Positions 12,701 through 27,700 of a DNA stretch of 64,000 nucleotides are shown here, piece by piece. The stretch's first letter is position 1, and every line of letters starts with the position of its first letter. Both the position numbers and the translations under genes were made by a program. The notes under the pieces were generated by a model. That model ran no database searches, had not been told where the DNA came from, and saw nothing but the letters and a program-made list of their open reading frames with translations. The stretch is from Apus apus (Eukaryota > Chordata > Aves > Apodiformes > Apodidae), in contig NC_067283.1 in NCBI RefSeq assembly GCF_020740795.1, positions 4,987,659 to 5,051,658 of the forward strand, written 5' to 3'.

Positions 12701-15700
12701 TGCCTTTCCTCTGTGATGCTTGCTTCGTTCACAAGGAAACTGGACTCTTCTCCTTTCAGGGTGAGCTGAAGGAACTTGTCCTTTCCTGTAGCATAGAAGA
12801 CATGGGTGAACCCCTCTTTCTGGGCATTTCTGGAGAAGTGAAAGGACTGCATGTCACCTACTCAGTGCCTTGTGACAGTGGGGTTGCCAGGTAAATCAAG
12901 GGTTTACCCCTGAACTGAGCAAAAACTACTTCTTCCCAAAACAAAAACACAATCAAGAGGGGAGGGGGAGAAAGCCACTTATCTGTGTAAACTTCATTCT
13001 TCCTCCTGCTGTAGGCAGCAAGGACAGTAAAATGTGCTGGGATAACTCACTGAAGGTGCTTATGTGAAGAAAAAGCCCTGGGTTTACACCCTAGCCAAGT
13101 TCCCCATCTTCATAAGCCCATGAGAAGAGTGGAGAAGAACACTGCCCCCTCCCAGCATTCTTTAGCTGAAATAAATTAACAACTGTCAAACCATTCATTC
13201 AAGAATAACAAAAATTGGTGTAAAGATAACTGTGCATTAGTGAAACACATGTTGATGTGTCTGTTCCCCATGGTGCTCCTGGCACTTCTTGCCTTGACAT
13301 TTTTGTATATAGAGGGCTTGAAAAATTACTTTTCTCCCTGGCAGCCAAAATGGGGGACCTCTGTAGTGCCTCACATGTTTGTGATTAACAGCTATTTTCT
13401 GGAATGGCAAAAATGTGCAGGTTCAACTCTTAGATGGTACTTTCAAATTACAGAATTTTACCCAAGAACCTGTATTTTGGACCATTAAGTTTTTGTTGTT
13501 GCACGATGAGACGTGATCTTAAAGAAAGAGCAATATGCTCCTCTTGGACTTGGTATATCTGACTGATACATAGTTTAGTTTAGTTTTCTGATATGTAGCA
13601 TGATTAGTCTCTTTTGGAATATGCTTATTCCAAAATATTATCTTATCTTTTTATCTAAGTAAAAATGCCATTAATTTGGTAGGTTGCCAAATAATAATTC
13701 CTTATACGGGTAGGAGTGAAAAACTGAGAAGCAGTAAATGCTGATGTCATCACAACCATCTTGCAAATTGCCCACTTTAAAATCTAGTGAAATATCTGTG
13801 CCATAAGAAAATGAAGGCTAATGGTTTCCTACAAATGTACCTTTTTCTGACAGTGATGAAAGGCAACAAAGCCCGTGTGATCTTCTGCTGGATTTTGGGT
13901 CTGAAGTTCCATTCAAAGACGTAGTAAAGCGTCAGCTGCTTCTTACCAACCACACTGGAATCAGTGCTCCATTCAAACTAGAAGCTGAGTATTTTACTGG
14001 CTCTTCACTTAGTCCAGAACAAGGAATCTGCCTGTAAGTCTTACTTTTCTGCATAATGACTCAAATACTAATTGAAGTCTGGATTAAAGCTGGAATCAGG
14101 ACAGAGTGCTATTGCCTCTGTCACAAGACAGACTTTCTGCAGTGCACTTGAGGGGGTTTTTAAGCTCTTGCTCTGATTGTGGTAATGAAACCTGCTGGTG
14201 AGGTTTCCTGCAGCACCAAGGATGGGAGATTTAGCTGCTGTAAATGGCAAAATGCTGTTGTTGCCAATGGACATAAGCTGGTTGACACCAGGCAAGGCTC
14301 TGTTGTGTTAGATTGCACACAGAGTCTTACATCTCTCAAGCTGATTCACTCTTAAGGATGTTATTTTTAAAGAATGCTCTGTAAGCAGTCCTTCTTTAAG
14401 TTATGATGACTACTAATTTAGGAGTCAGGTAGATCTGTTACTTTAACAGAGTCCTGCTCGTTTCATAGAAATGTCCTGGTGATTTTTTAATTTTATATTT
14501 TCAAGCTCCTCAAGCTACCTGGTGAAAAGAAGAGGGCCCACCCCAAAGCATGCAGCCAGGAAAACAGAGGCAGGTATGAGAACAGCTGTTAATCCCTGCA
14601 GTGGAGAGAGGACAAAAGCCAACTGACTGCCATATTCAGCATTAAATGTGGCAGTCAGGAACATCATTTCATTCTTGAAGTATCTGGCTAAGTCTACACC
14701 ATTAAATGACTCAGTTCCTCTGTTCATTCTTGAGTTTGAAAGCCCACATTGCATAAGCATAATGTTGATCCCTCTCTTCCCCCTACTGCTTCTTTTTTCT
14801 CTCTCCTCTTCCCTTTCTTTTTCTTTTCCCTCTTCTTTTTCTTGAAACTAACAGTCTGAAACAAAGATGGGTGGTTCTGGTGATATAGTCCACACAATAT
14901 GGATGATGTGCATCATGTTTGGCTCTTTCCCTCCTACATAGTCTTCCACCACCATAGCAGCAGGATTTTCTCCCTCAAAGCCTTTTTATATACCTTCTCC
15001 ACTGTGGAAAACCACGGCACAGCCCATCTGTCATTTCTGATGCATTGCCCTGAAAAATAATGTTTGGAGCCACAAGAGACCCAGGGAAGGGGGAAATAGG
15101 AATGAAATGCTATAAAGTGTGGATGTGTTTGCTGTATTCAAAATAAAACTTGGACATATTGGTACCTTGCCATAGTGTTTGGTATCTGTTACAAAGACAG
15201 AGATTTTTCAGCTGTTGGATTGGTGCTTGAGATTGGAAAAATGCTGTTCTGACACATTTCATGCAGCTTATTGATGTAGAAGGCCAGGTGACTTGGAATG
15301 TGGAGAGGCTTTGCTCTTTGTAATTCATTCATTGTGGTGAAGGACACACAGGGGTAAACAGGCAGCTGCTAATAAAATTATAACCAGTTAACAAAAAAAT
15401 TCCAGCTTATTTTTCTCAAATTAAGGGTGTGTTTTCATGTAACCAATTAGTGCCTTGCATATGCCAAAGTGTCCTGGATCAGGTTGTTGGAAGGGAGTCC
15501 TATGAATAATCTCTGCAAAGAACTCTCAAAAACCAGAGTGAGACCCATTGCAGAAGAGAACTTGGGTAAAGTGCTATAAATGTGGATTGTGTAAATTATC
15601 CCAGGTTTTTCTGAAGCCAGTGAGGTTAGGCTGATTAACACCAGCTAAAAATATGCTCCTATATATTCTTTGAAAGACTTAACTTTGTTCCATTTCCTCA

Positions 15701-18700
15701 GAATTCATCCAATGCTTCTTTGTTGTGCTCCTTCAGAGTTTGCAGCAGCAGTGTTGTCTCATGGGAAGGGAGTAGCTTTCCATGTACAACCTTCTACAGG
15801 AACCCTGGAAGCTTTCCAGCAGCTAATCATAGAAATAACAGCTTACAACAACATGTGGGGACAGTACTGGGATGATCTTGTCTGTAAGGTAGGCGGGGCC
15901 TTGGTTTTTAATGAAGTATCACTATGGCAGTTTTTACACCAATTCTATTTCCCAAATTCCTTTCTGTTAAAAATACTTTTTCAGTTTATTCAGACTTCTG
16001 TAAACATTCAGGGTAGATATTGCTATGCTGCCACCTCCAATGACATGTAAGGAACAATTGTTTGCTCTTACAGTGTGTGGTTTTATTTTGGGATAACATG
16101 TTTTTATCCCTTGGAAGGTTTTCATGAGCCTTGAAAATGACTGGAGCAGTTTTGAATTATAAACTCTGTTTGGTAGCTGGCCAATGCACTGCTCTGCTCT
16201 ACCAGTACAATATGCTGTGTTGTATGGAAAAGCCACAGGAAAGCTGATGGAAGTATGAGGTATTACCTTCTCCTGCTGGGAAGAGCTTTCATTACCATGT
16301 GAATTAGATGCTGTCAAAGTAAAGCAGTCAAAAACATTTGAAAGTCCACTCAGGTTTCAAACCAGACATTTGTAATCCAGAGAACTGAAGTTTTATCTTG
16401 ATCCTAAAATTCAAAACTTCATTTTTATAGGTGGGAGACTTACAACCTAAATTAATTCCTATGCAAATGACTGTGAAAGGCTGCCCAATCTTCCTACAGA
16501 TGATGGGACCACAAGCAGAGCAACCCATAATCAGGTATAGTGCAAAATACTGCCAGAGAAATCAGAGAATTAAATACCACTGGATTATAGCCAACATACA
16601 CAGGTGTTCCCATCTTTATGGAATATAATGAGGTCAGCAAAATGACTGTCAAAGTACAGTATCTGCTTCTGTAACACCAACACATTTGTCTCTGCCACTG
16701 TCATTAGAAAAGGTTCTGCATACAAGCCCTCCTCAGGTTTACCAGCAATCACTGTTCTGGGCTTGCAGCCACAGGAGTTCACCCAGACCATAGAATCTTA
16801 TCACAGCATCACAGAATGGTTGAGTTGGAAGGGACTTTAAACATCATGTAGTTCCAACCCCCCTGCATGGGCAGGGACACCTCCCACTAGACCAGGTTTC
16901 TCAAAGCCCCAACAGCCAGACTGATCTGATTCTGAGGAGATGGAAACTGGCACATGGGGGCAGTTCTCATCATCCACAGCTCATTTCTCATTGTCCCTTT
17001 ACCTGGACCAGGAGAAATGCAGCCCTCAGGTGAAAAGGGGCAGGAGAAAGGTTAAGTTCTCTCATACAACAAGTTGCATCTGCCTACCTGGGTGAGGGGT
17101 AAGGGTTGCTTGATGGGGATCATGGCACTACACACTCAGCCAGCTGCCCCACAGCAGGACTGCTTCTTTCTGACTACAGAAGGATCAGCACTCTCTACTA
17201 CTGCAGCTTCTGCAGTGTCAGCTCTGTAACGTGGGATTAGCTATGCACCATAGAAAAGCCTTCTGCACCTGGAAGCCTGTGTCTGACACAAGTCACTGCA
17301 CTTCTGTGTAGCCATTTGCTTCCACTGCCAGAGTGTTTCATAAAAGCTAACTTAACATGTTTAGCCTGAAACATGTGAGACAACTAGGTTTCCAGTACCT
17401 GAAGGGGCTCCAGGAAAGCTGGGGAGGGGCTTTTCACCAGAGAGGGCAGTGATAGGACAAGGGGTAATGGTTTTAAACTGAAAGAGGGGAGATCTAGGTG
17501 AGACATCAGGAAGAAATTCTTCACCATGAGGTAGGAAGGTGCTGGAACAGGTTGCCCAGGGAGGTTGTGGAAGCCCTTCCCTGGAGGTGTTCAAGGGCAG
17601 GTTGGATGAGGCTTGTGCAGCCTGGTCTGATGGGAGGTGTCCCTGCTCATGGCAGGGAGGTTGGAGCCTGATGATCTTGAAGGTCCCTTCCAACCTCAGC
17701 CATTCTATGAGTCTATCATTCTATGAACTAAGGAAACTGGAAAAAAGAGACTAATTAAATAAAGCAATATTGTACTTCGCAGGATAGGCCATGTTTTACC
17801 TGACAGCCAGTGCAGCCAGATATATTTCAACTTTTAAACAAATCTTTAGTAATTTCAGATATTCACTTATATTTTCTGCATGCACTGACAGCAAGTTTCC
17901 CTCCCTCAGGTTTGGCACTCATGTCTCTGGAGGGTCTCCTGTCTTCCGAAATGTCAGGCTCAACAATCCCACTCCCTTTGGTAAGAATGACTTTTGTACA
18001 GCAAACATCAACACCTGAGTTGTTCTCCTTATGATAATAAGAGCAGAAGAACCCATTAACATGTTAATTAACTGGCCTACTTGTTTCATAATCAAGATGG
18101 GGTTTTTTAATAATAGTGTATAAGAGAGTGTCTAAGTTGGTTTTGAACTTAATTAGGACAGAACAATAGTATATGTTGTCAGGTCTTTATATGCATGGTA
18201 GAACTTATCATTATAGCATTACTGCTGTGAATACTAGTTGGATTTCTGTAACAGGAAAGCAGGTGAGCTCCAGCCAGAGGGTGGTAGAATGTAACTGACT
18301 CAATGAAACAGCCCATCCTCTCCTGATGTGTCTGGGCTTTCACTCACTGAAATGATTTTCCATCCTGTTTTTGTAGATCTCTCACAGCACTAACCCCAGT
18401 CAATCAGATGTGCTACTTGCTTCATAGTGGCATCATCTGGTACTTCTGTGTTTAGTCTTTTTATCTCCTGAGTGAGATTTTCAGCTCTGCAAAGGTCATC
18501 ACCTTTTTTCTTTTTTTTTTCCTGCCACCAAACACATTTGCTTAAACAAACAAAATACTCATCATTTATTATAAGGTTATTAAAAGTATAGTTGAGGATG
18601 CAGAGAGTGGCCAGGCTATAATAAGAGCATAGCACACATGGTCTTAAATAATTTCAGTTTACAGCAAACATGGAAAGCTTAAGAGGTGCTTTAATACAAA

Positions 18701-21700
18701 TCCAGTTGCTAGACACAAATCCATGACTGGATGTTCTGGTTCTCCAGCACCAACTAAACCATGAGTCTTCTCAGTAACCAGAAGCAATTCTCCTTTCTCC
18801 TTTTCAATTCAGACATCCGCCTGGACTTGGAAGTTTACAACGAAGACCAAGATGATAACAAGCTGGTGGACTTCTTGATGTTCTTTGGAGACCCTTTTCC
18901 TCTTAAGGACAGGGCTGAAAATGAGGCTGCATCAACTGGTAGCACCTTGGAGTCAGAGGTTATGTCAAAGTTGGAGCAAACTGCCATTCCCCGTGGGAGC
19001 ATTGATCCAGCTTCCCAAACCACAGATGAGGTCAGCTCTGAGTCTGCTTTTGATACTGCTGCTGAGACACAGGATGGGTTTCTTGGCATGAAAGGTTGCA
19101 AAAAATAACACACCAACCAACTTGTAACCAAGAGCTGGTTTGCTAAAAGAAATGTCAGCTCCTCTCCCAGTCAAGAAGGCAAAACATGGGTAAATAAATG
19201 GCTGTTGGGATCAGCAGCTTCCAAATATCTCCTTAGCTTCTCCTTGTCTTCAAATTGTTAAAAAGCTGATCAGATACTTTAAAAAATACCATCATTGACC
19301 AACTAATGCCATTTTTATGTGGACATGTTAGGATAACTAAAATTCCTTCAGTTGACTGTACTTTTCTCACGGGTGCTTTATGGAATCAATCTCTGCTGCA
19401 GTCAGAGAGCACAACCTATCACCTGTGGAGTTCCAGTTGCAGCAGATCATGTGGGGTTATTTATCCCAGTGCTAGAGTTAGATTGTTTCTTTTGCTCTGT
19501 TAGAATATGGTAACATCTATCACACCTGAAGTTTGATTAAAATATGGCAATTTACTGTCTTGGAAGGCTGGGAGTGACAGGGAGAAGGTATCACACAGGA
19601 TATGTATATTTCTCTGGCAAAAGGCTTACAGAAAAGATAATAAAATTTACATTTTCTCTGCTGTAGCTCAGAGGGCATAGTTGGTTTGAATACACCTTTA
19701 ACCTTTCTTGTGCAACAAGGGAACTTCATTGCCCTGAAGTGCTGGTTTGTATGATGGGCCAGAGATGTTAGGGTTGAGGGCTTCTCTTGGTAGAACTGGA
19801 CCCCAGCATGCACATTTTCCAAGAATTTCAGGAGCAGTTTCAGGACAGCAAACCTATGCAATGAAAAAATTAATGTACAGGACACATCCACGTGTCCAGC
19901 TTTCGTGCCAGAAAGAAAGAAGCTGGAGTTGGTCATACTTGCTGGCTGGAGCAGCAGTTCCCTGTACACTTCACTTGCATTCCTCCCTGGCAGCCTAACA
20001 GTTTTAACCATTCCCCACCCTTGTGTCCCTGCAGTCTCCAGCCTCTGACAGCAAAGAGAAGGAAATCCTCACTCAAGAACCTACAACAGAGGACATTGTT
20101 TCTGTACTCATCCGACCTCATGAAGGGGTTCCTGCAGACAACCCCTACTCCATCACTCCGAGACAGATAGTAAGCTCTTACATTTTCTTTGTGCTTAGAT
20201 TTAGCATATTTTCTGCAGGACAGAGGACACAGAGGACAAAGTAGCTTTGGTTTGGGGTAGAAATTACTGAAGAGTGGAACAGTAGGTTGAGAGGCTTTGA
20301 CATCTTGAAAATGACCGTGAAAAGAGTTGGCAAAGTCAACAGAAAGTGTCCTACTACATTTGAGCAGTTAACTGATGGCTGGAATGAAGTGTTCACTTGT
20401 ACTAGGCTCTCTAGAGTGGCATATCTGGTATTCTCCCTTGGGTTGCCTGGGTGAAATGTGTGGCTTTAGGTGGGAGGCAGCCAGCCTGAAGCTTTGGAAG
20501 TGTGTCTTTTAACTGGGGTACAGACTTGCTGAGTAGCTGTGGAGTTCTAGAGTGTGTGGAGTTGGGAAGCAGAGTTGGAAAGCAGGCTGCTGGGAAAGAG
20601 GTGGTCTGTAGACAGCTCTTGGATAAACAGTTGTAACCCACAGTACTTCCACAGTAGCTGGGCAGGTAGGGGCCATAGTGTCACAGTTCCTTGGGAACAG
20701 GATGAAGCAAGGACACCACTGGAGAGATCTAACTACAAGTGACAGGGTGGCCAAAACATCAGCCTGTCAGTTTTGGTTCTTTTGGTTCCTTTTTGCCAAA
20801 GGGCTTCAGTTACAAGTTAGAATGAGCTAAAGATTACTTAAAAGAAGTAATTGCAGAAATGGCATCTCCAAGCAATGCAGCTGCAGTCAGCTCTGGGGGA
20901 ACTGGGGCTGAGATAGCTCAGATAAACAAGTGCCTCATTGTGGAAATGGCCTCTGTCCAGTTCAGCCAGCAGCCAGCTCTGCCCACGTGGAATGGAGCTG
21001 ATGCCTATGGAGTCATTCAGGTACTCCTCTGCAGAAATGTTCTCCATGTTTCTATGATTGCTCCAGGAAGGTGTTTTGGCTCAGGGATTGTGCAGCACAG
21101 CTGCCCAGACCTGGCTTAAGTCCATGTCTGAGCAACAAGCTCTCTGACACCACAATGCACAGGCCCTGCAGCATTGTAAAACATACCAGAGCTTACCAAC
21201 TCTGCCCTGGCCCTGCTAGACCAGATGCAGAGCTTCCTCGTGCTCCTCACCCCTCTGAGCAGGGGAACACAGTGCAAGGAGAGCTGAGCTCATTTTGCTT
21301 CCTCTGAGCATAGGTCCAGCAAGACAAACATCTCATCTTGTGACCAGATGAAACGAGGTAGCCTGTGTCTGCACAGCACTAGCCCAAAAGCAGTGCACAC
21401 CAGGTGCCCTCTGAGCCTGCAAACTCAGACAGACATGAACTGGCTGTGTAGGGAGGTGACAAAGGTTTTTCTGCAGCAAAAGCAGAACTGAATCATAATC
21501 TGCATGTTCCTGCAGCAGTAGCTGGATTTAAGCACAGCATGCACACTGCACCTCAAGGGAGCAGAATCTGTTCAACTTGTAAATCCCACAAAATCCATGG
21601 TAGCTACATTTGATGAGATCCCCTGCTGTCATGTGAAAGTAAAAAAAAAAAACAAATTATAAAAAATGCTCAAGAGCAAACTGAGCTGTAAAATACTCTA

Positions 21701-24700
21701 AATTCATATCTGGAACTCTTCAAAAATATTTCTTGGTAGTGCTGTCAGTTGTGGGAGAATCATCTGAGTTAGCCATGGAGAGTGAGTGGGCAGAACTGGG
21801 TGTATTTGGAAACAAACAGGTACATGGGCATGTGTGTGCACTCAGGGAGTTGGCCTGTGTCTGTGCTCAAACTCTGCTGTTGCTGAAGGGTGGCTGCTCC
21901 GATGTTTGCAGCTGGGACAATTCAGTCCGTTTCGTTGTCACATGTTGTCATTTCAGTGCAGGCCCGAGCGGTGCTCATCCCCAGGAGGCTTCAGGCTGCT
22001 TCTGCAGCTCGGTTGGAGCTGAGGGTGCCTGTGCAAGGCCGGGCAGCTCCCGGCGCTGACACACGGTTGTCTCTCGGCTGCAGGTAGTTCCAGGAGGTGG
22101 CAGCATCTCCGTTTGCATGTCCTTCACCCCAGGCGTCCTGCCAGAGGCCGTGCCTGAAGTGCGATGTGAAGGGTTTGTGCTGGGTTTCATGAACCTAAAC
22201 AAGGTAACCTGTCACAGCCAGGCTAAAGATGACTAGAAAACAATCCCTTCCCTTCGTGTGGTTTATGCATGGGCTGCTGTGTCCCTGGCCAGCCTGTACA
22301 AACAGCCCTGGGCATCCTTCCTTAATGAGGGTTGTTCATTTGTTGCATTTGCCTTTTAGCTTGGAAGTGTTCTGGGGGTGGGAATGTCACCATCTTCTTG
22401 CATTGCCTGGTGCAGCAGGGCCCAGACAAAAGCCCAGGGTTTGAAACACTATCACAACATCAGGTTTTGTTGATAACAAGAGATAACAATGAGACTGAGC
22501 CTCAGGACTGCTGAGCTGCGTGTTCCTGGCTCTGCATCTGCCTTCCTGTGTGAACTGGGACAGCAGATCTCTGCGCTGGGAAGCTTCCTCTTCACCACCT
22601 GCAAGTGCAGCTCACAGGCTAGTGTGAGGCTTGAAGACTGTTTTGTTCATTGCTCTGCCATTCTCTGATGGGAATCATTGCAAAGGGACAAAGTATAATG
22701 AATGAAGGGTAATAGAATAGTTAATAAAAACATCCCCAATGTTCCTGACTCCTGGAGGAAGGAACACGAGTGTCTGTATTAACCCCTGCCACCCGGAGTT
22801 CAGTCGCTGCTTAGCTTTTCCTGCTGCTTGCCCGTGGCTGTCATGCCTTACAAGCAGGCAATAAGTTGTTAAGCAGAATCAGTTTTGGCTAAAAGGAAGG
22901 TTTCAAGTTTGAGTGCTCTCATTTTGTATCTCCCTTCTGTCCCCCTGGTGCTGCCAGCCTGCACAGACAGTGCCCAACAAGGTGCGTCGCAGCCACGGCC
23001 ACGGAGCTGCCCCGCTCCGGGTACGCCTGGAGGCATCAGTCAAGCGGGCACTGTAGGTACCCCCACCCTGACACTGCCTCACTGGCACCACCAGCAGGAC
23101 TCTGACCAGCTCTGGTTCTTTCCACCCAGGTTAGAAGTAGACGTGGATCATGAGAGAGGGATGGTGTTTCATTGCGTGGCAAGTGATCTCATACCAGCTC
23201 AGCCTCTGTCAGGAGTGAGTATTTGACACACCAGTATTTACTGCTCTGCTGCTGTAAGGACTCAAAGCTGTGGGTACATGGTTTTTAAAATGCATCTTTA
23301 TCCCCACATTGCAATGTTCTATATTGCACATAACAAGACAGGTAAACCAAAAGGACTATTTTGTACTTGTACTTTGACAGGCTGAGAGAGTTGGGGCTGT
23401 TCAGCCTGGAGAAGAGGAGGCTTCTGGGAGACCTTAGAGCAGCTTCCCAATATCTGAAGGGGCTCCAGGAAAGCTGGGGAGGGACTGTTTATATGGGCTG
23501 GTAGTGGATTAAAACTGGAAGAGGGGAGATTTAGGTTAGACATTGGGAAGAAATTCTTCACTATGAGGGTGATGAGACACTGGAACAAGTTGCCCAGGGA
23601 AGTTGTGGCTGCCCCATCCCTGGAGGGAAGTGTTCAAGGCCAGGCTGGATGAGGCTTGGAGCAGCTTGGTCTAGTGGGAGGTGTCCCTGCCCATGCAGAG
23701 GGCTTGGAACTGGATGATCTTTAAGGTCCCTTCCAACCCAAAACACTGTGATTCTATGATTCCACAATTCTATGATTCTATTTATTAGCCAGCAATAAAA
23801 CAAAGCTGAGCTCAGATAATGCCTATTTTATACATCTTTCTCTTTATAGAGAAGTCTGTAAGTAGAAAAATAAGTACGTATTTTCAGGACATAAAGGTCA
23901 GACCAGAATGAGTCACTTGGAGCAGCAGGATCATTTTCTGTGACCCTTGACATTCAAAGACTTCATTGCATTATTCCTGTTTTGTTTTTTTTTACTCAAG
24001 AAATTTTGAAAAGCGCAAGTAGAAAATACTGGGTTGCTTTGGGGTAAAGTCCTTCAGATCCCTGGTGGTGCTGAATGACCAGACAGACCAGCACAAACCT
24101 CCTAAGGGAGTTAGAACTAACCAGTTTGGAATCATTTCTCCACCAGGTTTTGGCAGATTCAGTAACGACTCAGAGTCTGAAGCTCATCAATCGCTCCAAG
24201 GTTCCTCTGTACTTCAGGCTCCTTCTGTCTGTGCCCTTCAGCCTGTCTAGCACAGATCCCAAAAAGAGCACCAAAAGATCTCACAGCAAGAAGGAGGAAA
24301 AAGAGCAGCAACTACAATTTGTACTTTATCCACAGCAAAACATGCTGGTAAGGCTCAAAAATAATAATCCTGGGCCAGAACAGATACTTCAGGAGTTGGT
24401 GTGTTAGTGTGGCCCAGATGAACCACAAGAAAAACACAACCAGTACAGAAATACCCCAATTTCAGGGGAAAAAGAGGTATATTACCAAATGCTAATTACT
24501 GCAACTTTGCCTGCTATATTGTGGGTCCCAAATATTTTTCTGCAGTGGCCCTAACATACTTTCCTCATTAACTCAGACCTGCTGCAAAGTCCTGCAGAAA
24601 ATCCTGTGGGTTTTGGTGCTCACCTAAATCACAGCCATGTATATGCTGGACATATGAATAGGTTTCCAAAGACAGCAGTCCCTCTTTTCCTTAAATTAGA

Positions 24701-27700
24701 TGCAGGCAGTGCAGACACAGAAAACTATGGTTCATTTTGGGTGTACACAATGACACTAAAAGGAAACAAAGTCCTGAGTGAAGAGTTTGCTAGGGTGCAA
24801 AGAATGAGCAACAACTGCATTTTTTAAGTGTGCTTCTCATTTCCCAGTGTTCATTCTGATGAGGAGACACACGTGTCTTAATTCTGTGTGTGTGGGAAGA
24901 AGGGAGATCTGTATGTTGAAGATAGCTTTGGGAATATGGTCTTTGTAACCTTGGGAATTGAGAACCTTTGTCTTGCTAGAGACTGTCTCTGCCCCGTGGT
25001 TCAGAGAGAGCTCTTCACCTTTACACTCCATCTCTGTGTCCTGGGTTCATAGGAAATAGCTGTGTTTTTTCTTTTAATTATAATACTTTGTTCCAGTGGG
25101 AATTTGGTTGCTGGCATGACACCTTTGGGTTCCAGTGGGAAAATGTGTGCCTGGGCCTTTGAGCACTGTTGACTTTGGATTTCCTGCTCATAGTGTCTTC
25201 TTATGCAATGGTCATCTGAATTCCTCTTCCCACAGGTGAAAGTGTCATTCCACACAACTCTGGAGTTACTTACCTCTCAACATTTGCCAGATGCCCAGCT
25301 GCTTCCTGGATTCCAGCTGCTCCAGTTTGAGAACGGGGAGAGAAAGCTGAAGTTTAATCAAAATCTGGTCATTGAACACAGTAACTGCACTACCCAGGTA
25401 AGAGCAGGAGATCTCTGGGCCCTGAGGAAGGGCTGAATTTTCTCTCTGACTCAGAGGGAATGTGCTTTAGGATTTACTTGGCTTTGGAACACAGCCAGCT
25501 CTGGAGTAAGTTGTGTCATCCAGTTCAGGTGAAAGGCCAGGGATCTGCAGAAGGCAGAAGCTCCCAGTGGAGCCTGCAGGTGGCTCTGGGGGTACAGAGC
25601 AGCCCCAGCCCTTTGCAGAGGGCAGCACCCCAGAGCACCCTGTGACTCCCAGCAGCCTTCAGAGACACGGGGTCAGGCCTGTCCCACCCAACGTGCCAGC
25701 AGCTGAGTCACCCAGCCTTGCCTCCTGCACCACCCCACACGAGCTTCTTGAAAGCCTCCCCAGTTCAGCTCGTGTGGGGTGGTGACAGCCCACACACGTT
25801 TCAACACCAATCTCTTCCAGCTGTGAAGCTGTAGCCCACCCAAGTCCTCAGCAGTTCCAGAGCACTGCAGACATGGGGTTTTCTTTCATACCAGGTATTT
25901 CTGAGGACCCATTCGTGTAAGATCCGAGCACTGTATCTAACAGTCACTTTCACCATAATCCTGGGCAGTCTGCACAAATGGAATGACTCACACTGGGCCA
26001 TATACAGTCCTAAGGGGTGAGGAGATGCTGCCATGTCTGCATCTCCTCAGAAAACCTGTTCCTTCGTTAAGACTACAGCACCTGGGTTGAAAACCTATCC
26101 CAAAACATAAAACAAGCAACAACTTAATTCACTCACAGCTGTAGGATGGGGAATTGACTCTTACAAAAGAACACAGGACAACTCTTGATTCTGTGCTTGA
26201 GTTAAGAAGGATCCAGCTGTAACAGATATTATTAAAGCTCTGGAAAATAAGGTGGGTGTTCTCCTGTCCCTCCCCTCTGTTTTGCAGCTGGTCCCAGTGA
26301 CTGCCTACCTCACTGTTCCAGTGCTGGAGCTCTCTTGCGACACAGTTGATTTCAAGACCTGCTTTGTTGGACAGACCCAGACTGAACATGTCTTCCTGTG
26401 GAACAGGAGTGGCTGTAGAAGCTACTGGACTCTTTTGCTGGGTATTCTGGGTTTGCATTTCCATTTCCTTTTTATGTAGTTTCACTGTTCAGGGTTTTTA
26501 TTCAGCAAGACTGCATGCATTCAACATCTATCCCATACAGGATCGTGTTGGCTGCAGAGGTATCAGGTCTGCTTCTGTTCTCACTTATATGGGCTTTCCC
26601 TTTCCTCCTTTCCCTTCCTTTCTCCCTTCCCTCACTGTGTCTCTACTGATTTCAGCAGTTACTCCAGATTTACCACAAGGTTGCATCCCAGCCCTCACAG
26701 GCAGTGGACACACTTTGCTCATTTCTAATACAATCCTGACAGGCAACAAGGAGCAGCAGCTCCTCATGTTTTTGAGCTTGTGCCTAATGATGTTAACAAC
26801 AGATGGGCTTTGAAGGAAGGAAGATCAGGGGCTTGTTATTTTGAGATGGAGGCCATTGATCACTCTGCTTGATTAGAAGATGAAAGCAGAAACTGGCCAC
26901 ACACACACAGCCTCTGACAGGGCAAGACATGATTTATTATTTGGCGGGCAAGGAGGTGCATTGGTTTGAGTGCCAGATCCTCTACAAACTTACACCATCT
27001 CTTTGTATGCTGTTTGTCCCTTTCTCTGCAGATGAACAGGAAAGGCATAAGGACCTGGAAGTATTTTCTGTCTCCCCTACTAGTGGCATTTTGAAGGCAC
27101 GTGAAGGAGTCTCACCTCCCAGAGAGATACTGCAGATCAGCTTCACTGCAAGGTACAGTGAACAGACTGAAATCTTGCTGTTACTCCCTGTCAACCCAGA
27201 CTGATGGTGTGAGTGGAAAGCAAAGAGCAATTCTGCTGCTCCTCATGTTCTCAGGCTGCTCATTTTGCCTCTAACACTTGCCAATCCTTGGCTTTCAGCA
27301 GGTCCTTTTTCCATAGAACCATGTTCCCTACACTGCCACCATATATGGGATTTCTTTTGGATTGGCACCCCCAATTTCAGACTTCAGATTCACCCACTGA
27401 AGCCATGCTGCTCTGATGGTTGGCAAGACACACTGACTAGGTACCACTGGAAAAAAATTCCTTTCCTCAGGGCAACCCCTTTCCCGAGGGTGAAGCTCAG
27501 GCTGTAATTCAGTGCAGAGGCTGATACAACAGTTGAGTCCTTTATGCATCCAGCACTTTCTCAGGAGAGGGAGAAATGTGTCTGGAGTAGTTCAGAATCC
27601 CAGTAAAGCATCTGTTTGTCATGTAGGGAAGTGCAACATCTTTTGCAGGAATCAGGGATCCTTCATTATAGTTGATGTGGCTTCTCTCTAAAATGTTTTA

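Larger units (their letters stand above)
9574..12759. other. two DLEC1 introns around window exon 10
   Basis: The first holds the CR1 at 10575-10806; in the second (11305-12759) I see no repeat or extra exon. Confidence 0.65.

Noticed and set aside
15702-15736. Longer form of DLEC1 window exon 14 starting at 15702
   Set aside because: In phase only if the short exon 14506-14573 is skipped; that exon and the 15737 acceptor fit the phases and the family better. Kept as a possible isoform.
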